From: Pseudoneurospora amorphoporcata
Lineage: Eukaryota; Ascomycota; Sordariomycetes; Sordariales; Sordariaceae
Length of the DNA: 64,000 nt
Assembly (NCBI GenBank): GCA_033297205.1
Contig: MU859194.1
Location: 1-64,000, forward strand
Reading direction: 5' to 3'
In this document: piece after piece, positions 1-11,002 of the stretch
Layout of the letters: each line of letters starts with the position of its first letter
Position numbering within the stretch: position 1 is the first letter of the stretch
The notes under the pieces: model-generated
What the model was told of the DNA's origin: nothing
What the model saw: the letters and a program-made list of their open reading frames with translations, nothing else
The model's database searches: none
Made by a program: the position numbers and the translations under genes

Positions 1-1262
1 ATTCTGTGGAGACTAAGTTCCCCAGTGACTAGCCTACTATACTACTGAGTAGTACAGGGCAGTTACAAGGCACAGTACTAGCCACACGTTAACAAGTTCC
101 TATCTTTTTAGTAGTGAAAATATATTCTTTTTACTAAGACTATCTTTTGCCTAATTAGTTGGCGTTATTTTTATCCACAGATACTTCTTGGCCACGTAGA
201 TACCTGGATTTAGTTAGTTTTTGCGCGCGCTTGGCGAAATTTTAGAAGGCCACCAAGTACTGAAAGTAGAGGGGTTTTCTTGGCAAAAAGGATACATTTT
301 CACCGCTAAAGACATTAGAAACCACCGTACTTATACCTCGGCATACCAGTTGATGGTTAGCCACATCAAAAGCACAGAAGCACGAGACAACAAGGTCACA
401 GGCGGTTATCAGTTGAGGCTGTGGAACCAATGTCAGTTTTTCCCCTGGCTAAAGCAGGTCCGGCCGTGGTTATGACGGCGGTTGCTGTGTCCAAGTTCTC
501 CCACCCGACCAAGAGCCCTGCTTTCACCCAAGTCGGGGGGATGACCCACCTGAACCTGTCTCCTCAATTTGGATACAGCCTTCAAAGCCGTCTGTACGAC
601 ACTATCAGAAGCGGCCTGGGTTACAGTACTGCACTGCACTGCAGCCCTTCTGCAAGCTGTTAGAGAGGGCAATTGTGTTTTGATGCCCGTGTTTGTTTCT
701 TTCCAGAAGCAACGACTACCACCAACACGATAATAAAGCGTCTGTCAACACATCCTTCCACGCTGCAGCTGCATCCGTTTTAGTAGGTCACGCTTCGACA
801 GGCTGCCCTGCCCTGCCTGCCCCGCATCCTGACCAGCCCCAGCCATCCAAGCCCTGGCCAGTGACGCAGCCCTGAACTTCGACCGCCCGTCAGCCTAACC
901 AGTTCTTCTCCTCCAGACAACCAACTCATTCGCTCGTTCGAGACTTCACCCACCCTACTTGTCATTCGTGCCCGACACTCAAGTAGGCGAACACGCGACC
1001 TGCAGACCCTACTCTCCCTGCGCCTTGCCAGAGAAACAACATCAACTTGTCCAACACACCCAGACGTTGCCTTTCGCTAGCAAAGAAAACATTCCAAAGA
1101 CGCACCCTTGTTCGCTCGCAACCGAACCGACCACTTTCCCCCGCTTCATCTCTGCTGCTCGCTCCATCGCTCTGCACAGCCGGTCTTTTCGACATATACG
1201 CGACGCTGTGGCATGCAAGGAATCTCTGCACCTTCGGACAACATCACAAAAACACGGTCAAA
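1..1262. other. Intergenic, then 5' leader of the J-domain gene
   Basis: I see no convincing gene in about positions 1-1000. The short open frames here lack ATG starts or recognisable protein. The reading frame of the J-domain gene stays open upstream of its ATG to about position 1047. That stretch is pyrimidine-rich and has no conserved protein features, so I treat it as 5' untranslated leader. Confidence 0.5.
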
Positions 1263-4200
1263 ATGGTAGTTAAGCTGGACTACGACCGCGACTACTATGC
1301 GGACCTTGAGCTGTCGTCAACGGCGGATGCTGCTGAGGTGAAGAAGCAGTTCAAGAAACTGGCCCTCAAATACCACCCGGATCGCAACCCAGGAAAAGAG
1401 GACGAGGCCAAGGATCGCTTCATCCACATCCAAGCCGCTCATGAGGTCCTTACCGACCCATCCATGAAGGCCAAGTACGATGCCTACCGAAAACGAGGAC
1501 CAGCTTCTACCACCAGGTATCAAGGAGCTTCTGGCCACCGCGGTAACCCATACTCCAACGTTTCGGCCGAAATGGCGGACAGATATGGCGCTCCTCCTAC
1601 GCGACGAACCCCTCATATGCCGTCTCGTGCCGATCCAGGTCCCTCGGCACACGCACGCTATTCGGCTTGGGGGACGCCATCATCTTCCTCATCGTCACGC
1701 CCACCCCCACCAAAAACGGCATCTGCTGCCGACAATTTACGCGCATGGGATGCTATGCGGTCAAGCACCAAGGCAGGCCAGACATCTTCGTCAACCCCCA
1801 AGTCGTCGGGTTATGCGTCAGCACGAACGGAACGGACCGAACGCACAGAAAGTGCCAGGAGGGACCCGCCGCCTCCAGTACCACCACGGACCGCGGGCCA
1901 GGCTCGTCGTGCAGATGCTGCCTTTGGTACCACCAGACGGACTGGCTATTCACCGGATTCCCCAGTGGGCGACGAGCCATCGGTGTCGAGACATAACTAC
2001 ACTTCCAGCGCCCACTATACGGCTACGAACGACATGTTTGACGATACCGCCGCTAACATCAGGAAATCACGCCCACAATCGACTCCCACCCCGGTTGACC
2101 CTTTGACCGACAAGTTTAGCGAGACATACTTGGACACCAGACAACGGACCCCCTACGCCTCCCACATCGGCGAAAAGTTCAACCCCTTTGAAGGAGCCAA
2201 CGTAAACAGGGCAAAGTCCATGAAAGACCCCTCCCGCCCCACTCAGGAATCATCCGAGGAAGAGGTGCCCCTTCCGCGCCCGTCGCGACAACGCAGCGCT
2301 AGTGTCGGTGAGTCCAACAGCTTCGGGAAGGCGGCCAACGGCGGGACCACATCCTCTGGAACCTCGAAAGCTGAGCCGCGAGCCAGCGCGCGACATTATG
2401 CCCAGGAAGCTGAACCCAGGTCAGCACCCAATACAGCAGCCAACCCCACGCCGCGCGCGTCCAGCTCATCTATGAGGAGCAACCCGAACGGTATGTCAGC
2501 TTTGTCTGCATGGTAACGTCCAGTGGCTAACGTTTTCGAAGCTCAACCCGGAACCGCAGAATCAGCGCAGGATGGCCCCAAAGTGTACGCTCCATCTCCT
2601 TTCTTTAAACCCGATGAATACTTCAAGTCAACATCCTCTTTCGGTCAACCCAGCAAGATTCGACCGCCGCATGTCTTCAGTCATGCCGGCGCGGGAAGTT
2701 ACCGCGGAAGAGCCCGTGAAGATACGGCAAATAACCGGGAGTCTCGTGGCAGGAACACTCCGAGTGGAGATCAGTCGACCTCCGGGGACATATCTTCCTT
2801 TGAAAAGGACATGCACGCCCAGCTGCAGCTTCTCCTGGGAAGGCGTAAGATGCATTCACGGAGACAGCATATAATCAAGCCGACCGACAACCCCCTCTCG
2901 CCCAAAAAGACCAACGTGCACAACAGGGTCCAAAAGCAGCGAGCGACTAACAACGTTTACCCCAATAGTTTCACCGTCCCCGTCGACGATGGATACACCC
3001 AGAAGCCCCAGGCAACAGCCGACTTTACCCGGAGTGGCGTTCATAATATCAACGCCAGCTTTGTGGACCAGGAAAAGGTTGGTGCAGGATTTCAGTTTAA
3101 CGCCGGTGGATCGACCACCATTCCCGGAGCTGACGCCTTTACGCGCGCAAAGCAACGAGCACGCTCGGTCCCCCGCGGACGCCAATCGCCCCTCAAAAAC
3201 ACATACACGTCTTCCAGCGAATCAGTCACGGGCGCAACTCGACCGCCGAGCGAGGCAAACGATACAGGTAAGAAGCCAAGTGCCTTTGACGCCGGTCAAT
3301 GGCAAGCAGAATTCGGTCCGCATACCTTTGTTCCGCCCCCGACGGCCAAGAAATCATCGACTTCGCCTACGAGAAATGTGCGACCAATCCGGAAGCCGAG
3401 GCCGCCGGTAAAGATGACTGCGGGCACTGCTGGCTTGGTTGATGAGGAGGAGACCAGCAGCAGCGACGGAAAGAGCAGGTCCAACTCGGCAGCTGGTGTC
3501 GATGAAAGTGGCATCAATGGAGCGCCTAGCCCTATGGCTATGGATATCGACGATCCTCCCCCGCCACCTACTCCGGCACACGTTGTTCCTCCTGCCGCCC
3601 CGCCTCCGACTCCCGCTCATGGCATTCCCACAATCGTCAACATGAACGGGGCCGGCGCGCGCAATGTCAACTTGGAGCCATCCAAACCTGAATGGCGCTC
3701 CGGCAACCTCAACAACGGCACTAGCTCCCGCCGCAGCAGCAGTGCTGCCAACGCCACACACCAACCTACCATCCCCGTTGCCAACGCCGGCTCAGAGGAC
3801 AGCGACCTTCGCCCCATTTTCGGGAACTTTGACGTCGACAAACTCGTCAACCCCGGCACAGGCCTCAACTCGTTCTCGGCGGACCTCAAGTCCAATCTTC
3901 CCTTTGAATCCAGGGCGTCGGCTAAGCTTCCTCCCTTCGAGCGCGAAAAGATCAAGCCGAAGAACATCAACTTCCCCACCCCGCCCAAGGCGCCCAATCC
4001 ACCGGCCGCGTTGGCAACCCCCAGTCGTATGACGGCTGCGCAATGGGGACTGTACGCCGATCAGTTCATGAAGTACATCCAAGCCTTCAACATCTTCAAT
4101 GGGCGCGTGGTCGATCACTTCGCCGCTCGCAAGATCAAGAACGAGCAGAAGGGCGCTGCGTGGGTCACCCAGATGGGCGACAAGGACTTGTTGGAGTATC

Positions 4201-5222
4201 TGGCGTGGATGGAAGAGGACAAGACGGTGATGAAGAAGTGGGCTCAAGCCCGCGAGGCGCACGAGTTTAACGTGATGGAGTTTGCGCTGTGGAAGGAGAG
4301 GGTCAAGAGTACTGGTGGTGCTGCTTCCGTGACGGCGGGAGATGGAACGGGCGGTGGGACGTGACTGTATGGCGGTGCCCATTACAACCGCTTTAACAAG
4401 AGGAAAACTGGTTTGGGTACGAGTGGGCGGATGATGACGAATGAGGAGTGGACCAAGGACTTTTGGAGTCAAGGAGTGAAAAAGGGCAGTTGGGGGGAGT
4501 GGAAGATGAGAGTCGAGAATGAAGCCGAAAGATTTTGGCTGCGGTATGGGGAAGTGGTGAAGAAGGTTGTGAGTCGGGCTGTCGTGACAGCTATGATCTG
4601 GGAGACTCTTCTCAGACTTGGGCTGTTTAGTCAGATTGGCGAAACGGTGTTGAGTTTGATTACGGGAGCGGTTGTGGTGTTGATTTCGGGGTCTGCGGCG
4701 TGGTTCTTGTCTGAGTTTGTTGTGGACGACGACGACGACGACGACGACGATGAAGACGGAAGCGGACTCTTGAGCGAGGAAGAACACGGCTATGAGCATG
4801 GACAACAACACCAAGACGATGACGAATCACGACAGGGACAGGGACTAAGTGACATCGATGAAGAAGATGCCGACGATGAAGATCAATCCGGCCCCGAGCC
4901 CGAGTCATCATCATCACCATCATCATCACCTGAAGACAAAGACGAAGAGGAAGATGAATATAATCAGCAACTCCACTACGAAGGCTCAGACTACGTCTAC
5001 GAATACGAGTCCGATTACTCGGAATATCAACCGCCTCGACGCCGACGCCGATCACGTTCTCGTTCACGAGTGCGAGGACGAAGCCAAAGTCAGCAAGATC
5101 TGGATTTTGAAGTGGAGTACCTCTCGAGCTTTTCACTTGGCGATGGTGGACCGAGATCCGGGCAGGAGGGAGGTGAGGGGTATATCTCGAGTTGGTCGGG
5201 AAGCGGGTCGGGGCCGGATTAG
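1263..5222 (+). CDS. Large J-domain (DnaJ/HSP40-type) protein with probable C-terminal membrane and acidic segment
   Basis: The first ATG after the leader is at 1263 and opens directly into a J domain (about residues 9-72) with the HPD motif at residues 38-40, which stimulates Hsp70 ATPase activity. Exon 1 is 1263-2490. A 51-bp intron (GTATGT to AG, with GGCTAAC branch) joins exon 2 at 2542 in frame. The long middle is disordered and Ser/Pro/Gly-rich; a conserved-looking helical region lies at about 4029-4315. The frame meets TGA at 4362-4364 (1016-residue product) but stays open afterwards to 5222. A candidate 63-bp intron, 4361-4423, with branch-like CTTTAAC, would remove the stop and give about 1281 residues. 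The extension has a hydrophobic segment (about 4600-4720), an Asp run, and acidic and Arg/Ser-rich tails. Its nearness to the stop argues against a separate gene. The J domain is certain; the client, location and 3' structure are not. Confidence 0.72.
4729..4752 (+). repeat. GAC trinucleotide repeat encoding an Asp run
   Basis: Tandem GAC codons encode nine consecutive Asp residues just after the hydrophobic segment of the J-protein extension. It is likely to vary in length between strains (inference from its microsatellite structure). Confidence 0.8.
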
Positions 5223-6514
5223 GTGTTTGGCTTACTCGGCTTGCTTCTTCGGCTGCTGCCTACTTTCCTGCTGAGCTTGGCATTACTGAGATGAGATGAG
5301 GGGAGAGATGTTGTGTTTGAGACAATCGGAGGAGCACGGCTGGACTGGACTGGACTGGACTGGACTTGGTTGATCCTGATGGGAGGGAGACAGCCAAGGC
5401 ACTGAGGCGCCGAGGCAGGCAAGCATCGAAACCATTTGTGTGTGTTTTTTCTTCTTTTTCTTGATACCCGGATTGGAGGTTACGTATAGCTAGGTAGTCT
5501 AGCTACATATGCACTATGGTAGTGTTTGGGCGTTGTAACACTCTACTCACTACATTGCTGTTTAATTTTTTCTTTCTTCTTCTTTTTCGGTACTGGTACG
5601 GTACAGGTACGGTACTGCCCTCCGATGATACGAATGAATGGATGGACGAATGAGAAGATGAATGATGGCTATAGAGAGGATCAAAAGATGAATGAATAGA
5701 CATTTATTTGATAGTGATAAGAGTACTTCAAAGTTGTTTGTAAAGGAATGAAGTGAAGTGAGTCTTGATGAGAGGGAAAAAAATACATACAATAAAAAAG
5801 AAAGAAAGAAAGAAAGAAAAAAAGAAGAGTGAGTTTGTTAATATATATATATGTGAATATGGACGACGAAGACAACAGACTAGGTTTGGGGTTGACCAGA
5901 GTGAATGAACCGTTCGTTCGGTAAGTGGGTGACTGAGTGAGTGAGTGAGTGAGTGAGTGAGTGGACTGTTCGGGAAGTAAGTCTAACGTGGTCCATCTAT
6001 GTATACATAGGTCAAGCAATTAAGCTAGTAAGTAAGTGATGTAAGTAAGTACCGTAGAAGCTCGCGAAACCGGCAAACCGCTTTCCCTCTTTGAGCGCCT
6101 GCATTTGGGTATATAGGTAGGTGCAAGTAGCTGGCAGGATCAGGTCGGTCACTGTGCCTTCGAATGTGTGCAAGTTACATGTAACGTCGAGGATAATGTC
6201 CTTCAGTTTTTACTAATTGGGTAGATACATTTGCTGGTGTATGTTGGCTGACTGGGCTTCTTCCTGGCAGATTTCTCCCATATGCCCTGCACCGAAAGAG
6301 GGAAGACGGTTGGCCAGTTTTGCGAGCTTTTACGGTAGTCTACTTTCTTCCATTCTGTACTTACTCAACTCGGTTCCGTAAAGTGGCTTTGCTTCGGTTC
6401 GGTTTAGTTCGTACACCGAGTGAGTACGTCTGATCGATGCTCATGGTTAAGCTAATCCGGAATCCTGACCTGCCTTGTTCTTCTTCCTTGTGTGAGCATA
6501 GGACCACCAGAAGA

Positions 6515-6569
<55 letters not shown>

Positions 6570-7064
6570 CCATGATTGTCGGTTGCCGGTGGGGTTGGGC
6601 AGGCCATGGATAGTGCATTCATTCATTCAGTTCCATCACGAGAAAATGGTGCTTGAGGTTGCACGAAACAATCGAAGGGGACGTCACTATTCTACATATT
6701 ACTAAATTGCTGGCTGGATGGATGGATGGATGGATGGAGCACCTATACAGACGGACAGACAGACGGACAAACAGACGTGTTCGTGTTTACTAAAGTAAAA
6801 CTTCACACACCAAAGTAAAAAGTCTACTTATTACTTACTTGGTGCCACCCCATCCATCCATCCATCCGTGGACTCATTACCAAGGTATTCATATACTACT
6901 ACTTCTTACTTTTTTTTTTTTTACTAGAACCCTGCCTGCTCTGCTGCTTCCGCCGTCTATACCATACCATACCATACCGTCTCTAGCGAACCCCCCCATG
7001 TCAGTCAGTCAGCCTCCTTCGCATCTGTCCGGCCTTCCGTCTTCTTTCTGTTCTATCTGTCCTG
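5223..7064. other. Convergent intergenic region rich in simple repeats
   Basis: This stretch between the 3' ends of the J-domain gene and TRS85 holds no recognisable gene. It carries a CTGGA pentamer array (about 5340-5366), GAAA (5800-5823), GTGA (5934-5963) and GGAT (6714-6738) microsatellites, and a 51-base poly-T run at 6517-6567. Confidence 0.6.
6517..6567. repeat. Poly-T homopolymer, 51 bases
   Basis: An uninterrupted run of T in the convergent intergenic space. The exact length may be affected by sequencing slippage. Confidence 0.9.
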
Positions 7065-9857
7065 TTAACCAAACCCAGTACCACCACCATCCTTCCCTTC
7101 TTTACTACTACTCTTGCTGCTATCCTCCCTCCCGCCGCTCACGCTCCCACTCCCACTCCCACTCCCACTCCCACTCGCCAACCTAGCCGGCATCAAGGGC
7201 GATAGGGGACCTGGACCTGGACCTGGACCTAGCCCTGCTTGTTCGAGGTCTACAGCCGATAATACCCTGGAAGCTCGGACGGCCATGCTTGCTTTTCGGG
7301 GCCGGGTGGGGCTGTTTCCGCTGGTGGGAGTGGGAGTAATGGCATTTTCGAAACCTCCTCCTGACTGTGGTGGGACGGGTTCCGAGTCTATCTCCGGTGA
7401 GTGTGAAGAAGAAGAAGATAAAGATGCGGTAGGCGTTGGTATTTGTGGTGGTGCTCCTGGCGGTTGTGCTTGTTGTTGTGCTTGTTGTGAAGACATGGTT
7501 GACTGTCCGTTAAACCCGTCTTGTTCCACGTCTACTTGTACTTTTGTTTCTGGCTTGTCTGGTGGTGCCTCGCCGGTGGCCTTGGGCGGGATACCAAGGT
7601 TACTGCTTTCATCGAACTGCAACCCCTCCCCTTCATTATTCTGCCCGTGTCCCCCCTCGGCCTCCTCCAACGCGCCGGCATACTCCCTCGTCAGCTTCAA
7701 CCCGTCCCTAACCGCGTCGTTCAACCCCGCCAGAAACTCGCTCGCCCCGTTGAACCCTTGCACTCCCCACTCGCTCGGCAGCAAAGAGTACATGCTCCTA
7801 GCATCCGCCAGACACTTTTGCGCCTGCAAGTACTTGCCCATGCTCACCCACGCCTGCGCGGCCAAAACGCTCCACATGGCGGATTTACGTCTCCTGCTGC
7901 CCCAGAGCTGAGAGCCCGTTCCGCCTTTGGAAGCATAACAGACTGCCAGCCGCTCCCTAAGCAAGGCGTCACCGATGGGACCCAAGAGGCGCATTTCCAG
8001 GAGGCGGGTGCCCCAGCGGACCGACTCGTCTATCCCGGTGCCGCCTCTGAGACGCAAGAGTTCGAGTGACAAAAGGGTGGATCGGACGGCTCCGTACAGA
8101 GACGAGCAGCGCGTGTGGTAGGAATAGAGAGCCTGTTCGACCATGGGGTTGATGATTTCCACTCGGTTCTTTGAGGACATGTTCTGCGGCATTATGAGCA
8201 GAGACAAGGCGGCCATCTCGTTTGCCGAGGCGTGGTATTTCCACGCTTTGTCGTTTTGGAAGTCGCTTCTCAGTAAATCATAAGTGGACATGGCTAGCTT
8301 CCAGTCGCGCAGCATAAAGGCAAAGTCGGCCAGGCGGCGCATGATGGCTTCGGGCGTGTCGGGGCGGTAGTAGCCTAGGGTGTCGAAGCCGTTGGATGAA
8401 GTGCTGGTGGAGTTGCGCGAGGAGGATGAGGACGAGGAGGAGGAGCCGAACATTGTGAAGCGTTTGGAGAGGGACATGAAGCGCCCGCTTATGCCGCGAC
8501 GGCGGGAGGCAACTTGGTCGTTCCATAGCGAGACGTTGCGCTCCATGGTGGGAATTATGCTTTGGATGACCATTTCGCGGATGAAGGTGCGGATGGCGGT
8601 GGCGTCGGACTCGAAGATGTAGCGGTTGAAGAGGTGGGGATCGTCATCGAAGGAGTCTTTGAGCTGTTCGGACCGCTCAATGTCGGCGAGCTCTTCCGAG
8701 GCGGACATCCAGTCTGACCGGGGCAAGGGGATGCTGTCGTCGTCGGTCTGGGCGGATTGGGAGCTGCGAATGCGGAGCAGGTGGCAGTGTAGGCCGAAGT
8801 GGCGCTTCATTTGGTCGAACAGTTGCATGGATTTGGTGATGTCGCTGCGTTCTTCGTCGTGTATTAGCACATAGTAGCGCAAAAAGTCGCCATCGATCCA
8901 TGGTGGTATCCTTTGCTCCGCCGGGGTGGTTTCGCTGTAAAGTTGCCTGAGGGCCTCGATCGGGGCCGGGTGTCGGGAGCTGATGGCTATTACACATGCT
9001 ACCGGGTGGGAGAAGGTTTCGTGTGAGGCCATGGGAATGCCAGACAGTAATCGTCGGATGTAGAGGGCATAATATGGTGATGTCGCGTCTGTATCGAGAC
9101 CTTGTCTTGTGGGCGTCGTAGGTGTTGCTGTCCCCATGCTGGCCTCCTCCTCTGCAAAGCCCAGATGCTTCTCAACCACTTGTTCCACCTGCTGAACCAA
9201 GCTCGTCTTCTTCCTTCCTGGTGGTTGTCCGTTCGGCGGAGGCCCCCTCAGTGATCGCGGATCTGGTAGCCTATCTGGATCCTCGACAGCCTCCCCGAAC
9301 TTTGTGAAGCGGACGGAAAAGTCATCCCATGTTCGCGATGCGCCGTTGCTGTCCCTGATGATAACCCTCCCCTGAACGCGCTCTCCAAACGGTCGCAACA
9401 GCTCGAACAGACCTCCCTTGAAGCCCTTTTCCTTGACTAAATGTTCGACATCTTCCGAGTCGTGGATAGCGATGTGAGGGACGAAGCTCTTGAGGATCAG
9501 ATTGAGAGGATCCCCGGGGTTCTCGGCGGCCGCGGTGTCGAGGAGAGATTGCTTGAATCCGCCACTACCGAAGACTGAGCCGGTCAGGCTGCGGGCCGGG
9601 GAACCCATGGATGCTGGTGACCCGGAGCGAGAGCCCGGTGGTGGTGTAAGTGTTGACCTGAAAAGGGACGCCGCCGAAGGGTTCGTTCGTCGTTCGCGGA
9701 TAGGAGTGCTCGGCTGGGCTTCGGGTTGGGAGAGAGGACGGGAGTCGAGAATCAGCGGCTGTCCCCGTTGCTTGGACGGTAGCGGCTTCATGGTGGGGTT
9801 GGCCATGGGCAGCGACGCGAGAGGGTCGTTAGGGGGCGCATTGTCGGCGGACTGCAT
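7065..9857 (-). CDS. trs85: TRAPPIII subunit TRS85 (GSG1) homologue
   Basis: A single uninterrupted frame of 930 residues from an ATG at 9857. The frame stays open upstream to 10073 without another ATG, so I take 9857 as the start. The conserved TRS85 region begins near residue 115 with an LILKSFVPHIA-type segment and continues through SDWMS- and YHTRCSSLYGAVRS-type blocks to about residue 700. In yeast, Trs85 defines the TRAPPIII complex, a Rab1/Ypt1 exchange factor and tether acting in ER-Golgi traffic and autophagy (established for the family). The N-terminal 100 residues and the last 170 are disordered. The C terminus contains Gly-Pro and Ser-Gly dipeptide repeats made by hexanucleotide repeats. 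It is transcribed toward the J-domain gene and away from INCENP. Confidence 0.88.
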   Translation of the reverse strand: MQSADNAPPNDPLASLPMANPTMKPLPSKQRGQPLILDSRPLSQPEAQPSTPIRERRTNPSAASLFRSTLTPPPGSRSGSPASMGSPARSLTGSVFGSGGFKQSLLDTAAAENPGDPLNLILKSFVPHIAIHDSEDVEHLVKEKGFKGGLFELLRPFGERVQGRVIIRDSNGASRTWDDFSVRFTKFGEAVEDPDRLPDPRSLRGPPPNGQPPGRKKTSLVQQVEQVVEKHLGFAEEEASMGTATPTTPTRQGLDTDATSPYYALYIRRLLSGIPMASHETFSHPVACVIAISSRHPAPIEALRQLYSETTPAEQRIPPWIDGDFLRYYVLIHDEERSDITKSMQLFDQMKRHFGLHCHLLRIRSSQSAQTDDDSIPLPRSDWMSASEELADIERSEQLKDSFDDDPHLFNRYIFESDATAIRTFIREMVIQSIIPTMERNVSLWNDQVASRRRGISGRFMSLSKRFTMFGSSSSSSSSSRNSTSTSSNGFDTLGYYRPDTPEAIMRRLADFAFMLRDWKLAMSTYDLLRSDFQNDKAWKYHASANEMAALSLLIMPQNMSSKNRVEIINPMVEQALYSYHTRCSSLYGAVRSTLLSLELLRLRGGTGIDESVRWGTRLLEMRLLGPIGDALLRERLAVCYASKGGTGSQLWGSRRRKSAMWSVLAAQAWVSMGKYLQAQKCLADARSMYSLLPSEWGVQGFNGASEFLAGLNDAVRDGLKLTREYAGALEEAEGGHGQNNEGEGLQFDESSNLGIPPKATGEAPPDKPETKVQVDVEQDGFNGQSTMSSQQAQQQAQPPGAPPQIPTPTASLSSSSSHSPEIDSEPVPPQSGGGFENAITPTPTSGNSPTRPRKASMAVRASRVLSAVDLEQAGLGPGPGPGPLSPLMPARLASGSGSGSGSGSVSGGREDSSKSSSKEGKDGGGTGFG
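7141..7232 (-). repeat. Two hexanucleotide arrays coding for Ser-Gly and Gly-Pro runs in TRS85
   Basis: CACTCC units (about 7146-7178 on the plus strand) encode Ser-Gly repeats and ACCTGG units (about 7208-7232) encode Gly-Pro repeats near the TRS85 C terminus. Confidence 0.8.
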
Positions 9858-11002
9858 GAGAAGTGCGTGGTATGAGTACGCTGTCGTGGGTTTTGGTGTC
9901 GGCGCAAGTAATGAATCAGCTGTAATGGTAATTATTTGTGAGGTGCAGATGCTGTGACGATGGGATGAGACAAAGCAGTGTGCGTGTCGCTGTAAGCTAG
10001 TGGACAAAATAGCGGGGGTGGTATCGGTGTCCGGCGTGGAGTACGGTATCGGCGACAAGCGAGACGGGATCACGGCGTACCTACTGCCCTGCTGACGGCG
10101 GAAGATGCAAGGTGGAAATGGCGTCGCGGCCCTGAAAGCGACGGTAATCTTCGGGGCCTCCGCGTCCTCCGCTCGCTGACGTCCCCGGGTGGTCTGTGCT
10201 TCTCTGTTTTCTTATCTACTTATGCCAGAACTACCTAGGTAGGTAGCTATCACCTGGCGTTTGTAATGACGACTTTTCCTCTTTCATCTTTCCCCTGAAC
10301 AATGTAAACAATCGATGACAGCCCCACTTGCGACTGACCTGCCATTTCCTCTTACGCTACGGATCGCTTCAATCCCGTCTTCACTATGTTCCGATTCGCG
10401 GAATACGGTGACGCCGTTGGGAACACGCTTCAGAAAATGCATTGTAATGACTTTCTTTGGTTACATTGTTTGGCTGTATGGGGGAAAGAGCTTTGATGTA
10501 ATACTCTAACCATGAATGACATAAGCTAAACTCTTTTTTTTTTTCCCTGAACCTGTCTGTCCTGGTAAAAACCCTATTCTAATCATCTTTTGTTCATGAA
10601 TGCCATGCCATGCCATGCCATGATACAGATCCGTCCCGTGATACAGATCCTTCCCTTGTCCTAACAAACATGTATGCAAAGAGCCGTCCATAATCAACAT
10701 GAGAACCATCCTGTCTTGTCTGTTCTCACCCTAACAAAATGCTGTACCCTTTCCTTTCCTCTGCTTTCCTTTCCTCTGCTTTCCTTTCCTCCTTTGCTCC
10801 TTGCAGTACCGCAGCAAGTTAACGCTGCTTGCTTGCCGGTATAGACTAAAACCCCATAACATAACATAGGTATCCGAACTCCCACTCCCACATCAAAATG
10901 TGCAAGCACCATCAACACAACACAACACAATACAATCCAATCCTTCTTTCTTTCTCTCCATCGTAGTATCGTACTGCATGACGATCCCGAATCTAACTAG
11001 AA
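9858..11002. other. TRS85 leader and promoter; 3' region of the INCENP gene
   Basis: No gene is recognised. Just upstream of the TRS85 ATG the sequence is probably 5' leader. Farther on there is an ATGCC pentamer array (about 10598-10624), a short poly-T, and TTTCC-rich pyrimidine repeats at 10747-10800. The far end is probably the 3' untranslated region of the INCENP gene. Confidence 0.5.

Noticed and set aside
3792..4814. 340-codon minus-strand open frame under the J-domain gene
   Set aside because: Antisense to conserved coding sequence, with Val and His runs caused by the GAC and GAT repeats.
4431..5222. A separate gene starting at ATG 4431 after the J-domain stop
   Set aside because: Only 66 bases separate it from the upstream stop and it shares the same frame; an extension of the J-domain gene is simpler.
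7114..7911. 265-codon plus-strand open frame opposite TRS85
   Set aside because: It lies wholly antisense to a well-supported conserved gene and its sequence simply mirrors TRS85 codons and repeats.
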